This document shows, in pieces, positions 27,462 through 30,401 of a stretch of 30,401 nucleotides of DNA (position 1 is its first letter; each line of letters starts with the position of its first letter). The stretch spans positions 1 through 30,401 of the forward strand of contig JAUCBJ010005831.1 in NCBI GenBank assembly GCA_032718475.1, read 5' to 3'. The stretch comes from Nemertoderma westbladi. Its lineage: Eukaryota > Xenacoelomorpha > Nemertodermatida > Nemertodermatidae. Position numbers and translations under genes: made by a program. Under the pieces are notes generated by a model, which did no database searches, was not told the DNA's origin, and worked only from the letters and a program-made list of their open reading frames with translations.

Positions 27462-29560
27462 TTTCCTAAAGTGGTTCTGATTGTGTGCTACTCTCCAACT
27501 AGTGTTGCCCCAGAAGGGGAGGTGGAAAATTTCTACCACAATCTACAAGCAGCTACTGATGGAGTGGATCAGCATGCATTCTTAACTTTCCTGGGTCACT
27601 TTAATGCAAGTCTGCATCACTCATCCACACTGCCATAGGGTCTATAGCAATAGCAATAGTGTTAACCGAACTTCCATCAATCTTCAGGATTTCATCTCTG
27701 GAAATGGACTGTTTTCGGCTGGAACTCCGTTCAAGATGCGTACTGGAAAGCTATTGACTCACACTGGACTCAGTGGCCACAAGTCCCAGATAGACCACAT
27801 TCTGTTTCTTAGGAAATACAGGAGCTCTGTACAAGACTGTAGTGCATTTACACTTCGACCCTTCTCCAGTTATCACTGCCTTATTATGACCAAGGTAAGA
27901 CCTAGTCTCCGCGCTAGCAGAATTACGAAATCTGCCTTGTCACGACATGACTGATCCTCTCTGTTGCAACAGCCCAGTGTGGGATCCAGCTTCACACTAA
28001 AGCTGAGCAACAGGTACGTACGAGGCTCTCGCCTCTGAGGCAACAGAGCACTGCGACCGATATACTGCCTTCAAAGAAACAGTTCAATCAGCAGCTGCGG
28101 AAACAGTTCCTGTATACCCTTGAAAAAGGAAAAAGGCCCCCTGCACTGACCACAGAATTCGAAAGTGCCGAAATGACCTCTCTAAGGGGCAGAATGAGTG
28201 CCGACTCGGGTACACGAGGACAGACAAGAATGCAGTTAAGGCTGCATCTAGGTACCTTAACAGACAGTACTCTAATAATCTGAAGGAGCTTATCAATAAA
28301 CAGGTTGATGCCATTAACAATGCTGATGACAGCAGGCAATCAGCCTAGACATAGCAATCAATAAACCTGCTCACTACTGGGAGGAAAAGCCAACCAACCA
28401 CCAAGGTTAAGGCTGAATCTCCATCTGAACGCCTCAAAGGTTGGAAGGACCACTTTGAGAAGCTTCTAAACAATGACAGGGTATTGCCTGATAACTTTGA
28501 GGTACATCATGTGTCTGAGTCTGTGCTCACAGATATCCCCATTGGTGACATCTCCTTTGCTGAAATCAAGACTTCAGCTAGGAGCATCAAGACCAATCGT
28601 GCCAGTGGAGTAGATGGCGTGCCCCCTGAGGTTTTTAAAATTCCTGAGTGTTTGGAGCTCATTCACCCAATTATTGTAGACATGTATAGGACAAATAGAG
28701 TCCCTAAAGAACTGAAAACAAATAAGTTTGTCCCAGCCCAAAAAAGGGCAACCTAACAACCCGTTAATCTTTTCGTGGAATCTCGTTAATCTCGATTGCT
28801 GCAAAGCTATACAACAAAATTATATTAAATCGCATCAGGATCGTTGAGAGAATGTTCCGTGGCGTGGCAAACAAAATGGGTTCCGTAAAGGTCGTGTGAC
28901 CACGGAGCCTATTCTGACACTTAGAAGGAAAATCGAAGAATTATCAATAAAGAAAGACAGACAACTGGCTATTATCTTTGTTGACTTCTTTAAAGCCTTC
29001 GACTCAGTCTCCCGACAACGTATGTACATACTGGCAACATATATGATTCCTGAGGAAATTATTGCAGCTATCTGATCACTGTACAATAATGGTTCTACCA
29101 CATTTGTGTCTACTGTTGATGGTGACACAGATCCATTCGAAATCTTATGGGGTGTCCTTCAGGGTGACACACTTGCACCATTCTTATTCGTAATTGTGGT
29201 TGATTTTGTTCTACCCATGTCCTTAGACCATCTTAATGAAGAAGGGGTGATGGTATCACCCCCTACAGGCACAAGAAGTAGAGGAAATCCAGCAAAGTAC
29301 CTTACTGATCTATACTTTGCTAATGACTTAGGGGTACTGTCAGAATCACTAGAGAGAGCCCAAAGGCTCTTCTACTCATTGGAGCAGGTTGCGTCTAGCT
29401 AGTGTTGGTCTTTTTGTAAATTCCAAGAAGACCAAAATCATGACAGTCAATCTAGACAGCCTTCAAAAAATGTCTGATCGTAAGAGTATAAGCTCTAAGG
29501 ATGGCTTGCTTGAGCACGTGGATGACTTCTTCTACTTGGGATCATGAACTTGGGGTCAGA
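27462..29560 (+). mobile_element. LINE family 1, endonuclease plus reverse transcriptase (copy D)
   Basis: A long, decayed copy. The endonuclease part (27462-27950) has YSPTSVAP, GHFNAS and SGHKSQIDHILF near 27768-27805. The linker follows (28080-28480). The RT has NRASGVDGVPPEVFK near 28592-28640, NGFRKGR near 28877, a palm A-like FVDFFKAFDSVS near 28976-29010, GVLQGDTLAP near 29149-29180, and an altered catalytic motif YFANDL near 29310-29330 in place of FADDL. It stops matching the other copies near 29560, after HVDDFFYLGS, so the 3' end is missing. Multiple stops and frameshifts make it dead. It is the plus-strand counterpart of the copy at 1-1790. Confidence 0.87.
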
Positions 29561-29733
29561 AAGTCTTTAAATGAAGCGGAGAAAATATAGAAGGAAGCAG
29601 CGGAGGATATATATTTTTATCATTTAACAGTTTTAATTAATATAAATGCCGGCTAGACTGGTGTACCCGAAATAATAATAAAATAGTCTGTCCAGGATTT
29701 GTAAGTCTCATACATGTAGAATAAAACGGAACC

Positions 29734-30401
29734 TTAACCCTATTACCACTGGGGTGTTTTGACCATTAGCACCACTGGGGGGGGGGGGGGGGGCGATTCG
29801 GCCCACCCACTACATTTTTGTAATCGTCCAATGAAATCCTACAAAATTTGGGCTGTTGCCCTGCAAACCAGAAGTATCCGAGGATTAATTTTGTATTGGA
29901 AATTTAATGCTGCTAAAAAGTTGTGCAATAGTGCAATGAGACAAATTATTTGAGAAAAACCCAAAATTGTACATTTTAATATTGAAGTAATCTAAAATAA
30001 TATTTAAATACTAATATTAAAATTCAGATATTGAAATAACATTCAGAATACATTGGAACAGCAATGTTTTTTATTTAACACATATAATCGCAACATATTT
30101 TGAATGATATTCTAATACTATATTCCATACTATTGATATTATAATGTATTTCCAATGTTATCGAAATATTCAAATCAGAATATTTCATTGACTAATTTCA
30201 ATTGCACTGAACATGACTCATGCAGTGTTATTCCAATGTTAATACTATATTATCTTAACGTTTGCATTTAGGTTATCAAAAATTTGCATTGGGAATGAAT
30301 CATAGCATTGTTATAACAATGATACAAAAAGGTTATTCTAACCTTGTTTTTCGAATGTTGACGAGTCATACTTCAAAGGCTTCGAATAACAATATTATTC
30401 T
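29734..30401. mobile_element. Probable second piggyBac-type element end, then AT-rich DNA to window edge
   Basis: TTAACCCTATTACCACTGGG and GTGTTTTGACC, then an 18-G run (29777-29794), follow the same plan as the left end at 4752 (TTAACCCTAT, then GGGTTGTTTT, then a G-rich block). No matching ATAGGGTTAA end was found before 30401, so the element is either truncated or extends beyond the window. From about 29850 on the sequence is AT-rich without a gene. Confidence 0.5.

Overview
This window looks like nuclear DNA from a metazoan, most likely a marine invertebrate. Both genes are split by GT-AG introns, the non-coding DNA is AT-rich, and mobile elements are dense: LINEs, tRNA-derived SINEs, BEL/Pao, P-element, piggyBac and a TA-flanked inverted-repeat element. 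I cannot name the phylum from the sequence; an echinoderm or similar deuterostome is a guess.

Only two host genes look intact. (1) On the minus strand, 13781 down to 5503, is a three-exon MFS transporter of the SLC18B1 type (509 aa). Its small second exon (12046-12194) joins two distant exons in frame. The 5.6-kb second intron is packed with nested transposons, and the first holds a SINE. (2) On the plus strand, 18008-21869, is a six-exon aromatic amino acid hydroxylase (417 aa). It keeps an ACT-like N-terminus and the full iron-binding catalytic core, but stops before the C-terminal tetramerisation helix. Its residue at the position that separates tyrosine from phenylalanine hydroxylases is a tyrosine, which is unusual.

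Layout from left to right: a minus-strand LINE fragment cut by the window edge (1-1790); AT-rich DNA with a 29-bp palindrome; a decayed BEL/Pao gag (2760-4375, minus); a 546-bp piggyBac-type MITE bounded by TTAA (4752-5297); transporter exon 3; a TA-flanked inverted-repeat element (7827-10980) holding a plus-strand LINE that is itself interrupted by a minus-strand LINE; a four-copy ~147-bp tandem array with CTCF-like cores (11375-11945); transporter exons 2 and 1 with a tRNA-derived SINE between them; an L2/CR1-like LINE 3' half (14397-15560, minus); about 2.4 kb without recognisable features; the hydroxylase gene; a P-element-like THAP transposon (22761-25835) with long inverted repeats, an 8-bp target duplication and a 600-bp LINE inserted in one repeat; a second SINE (26195-26466); a 50-bp minisatellite (26703-27416); a second long copy of the left-edge LINE family (27462-29560, plus); and a second piggyBac-type end near 29734.

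Nested insertions with their own target duplications give a relative order of events: DNA elements first, LINE copies later. The two genes show no functional link beyond lying next to each other, although both families (vesicular polyamine/amine transporter, monoamine-pathway hydroxylase) touch amine metabolism.
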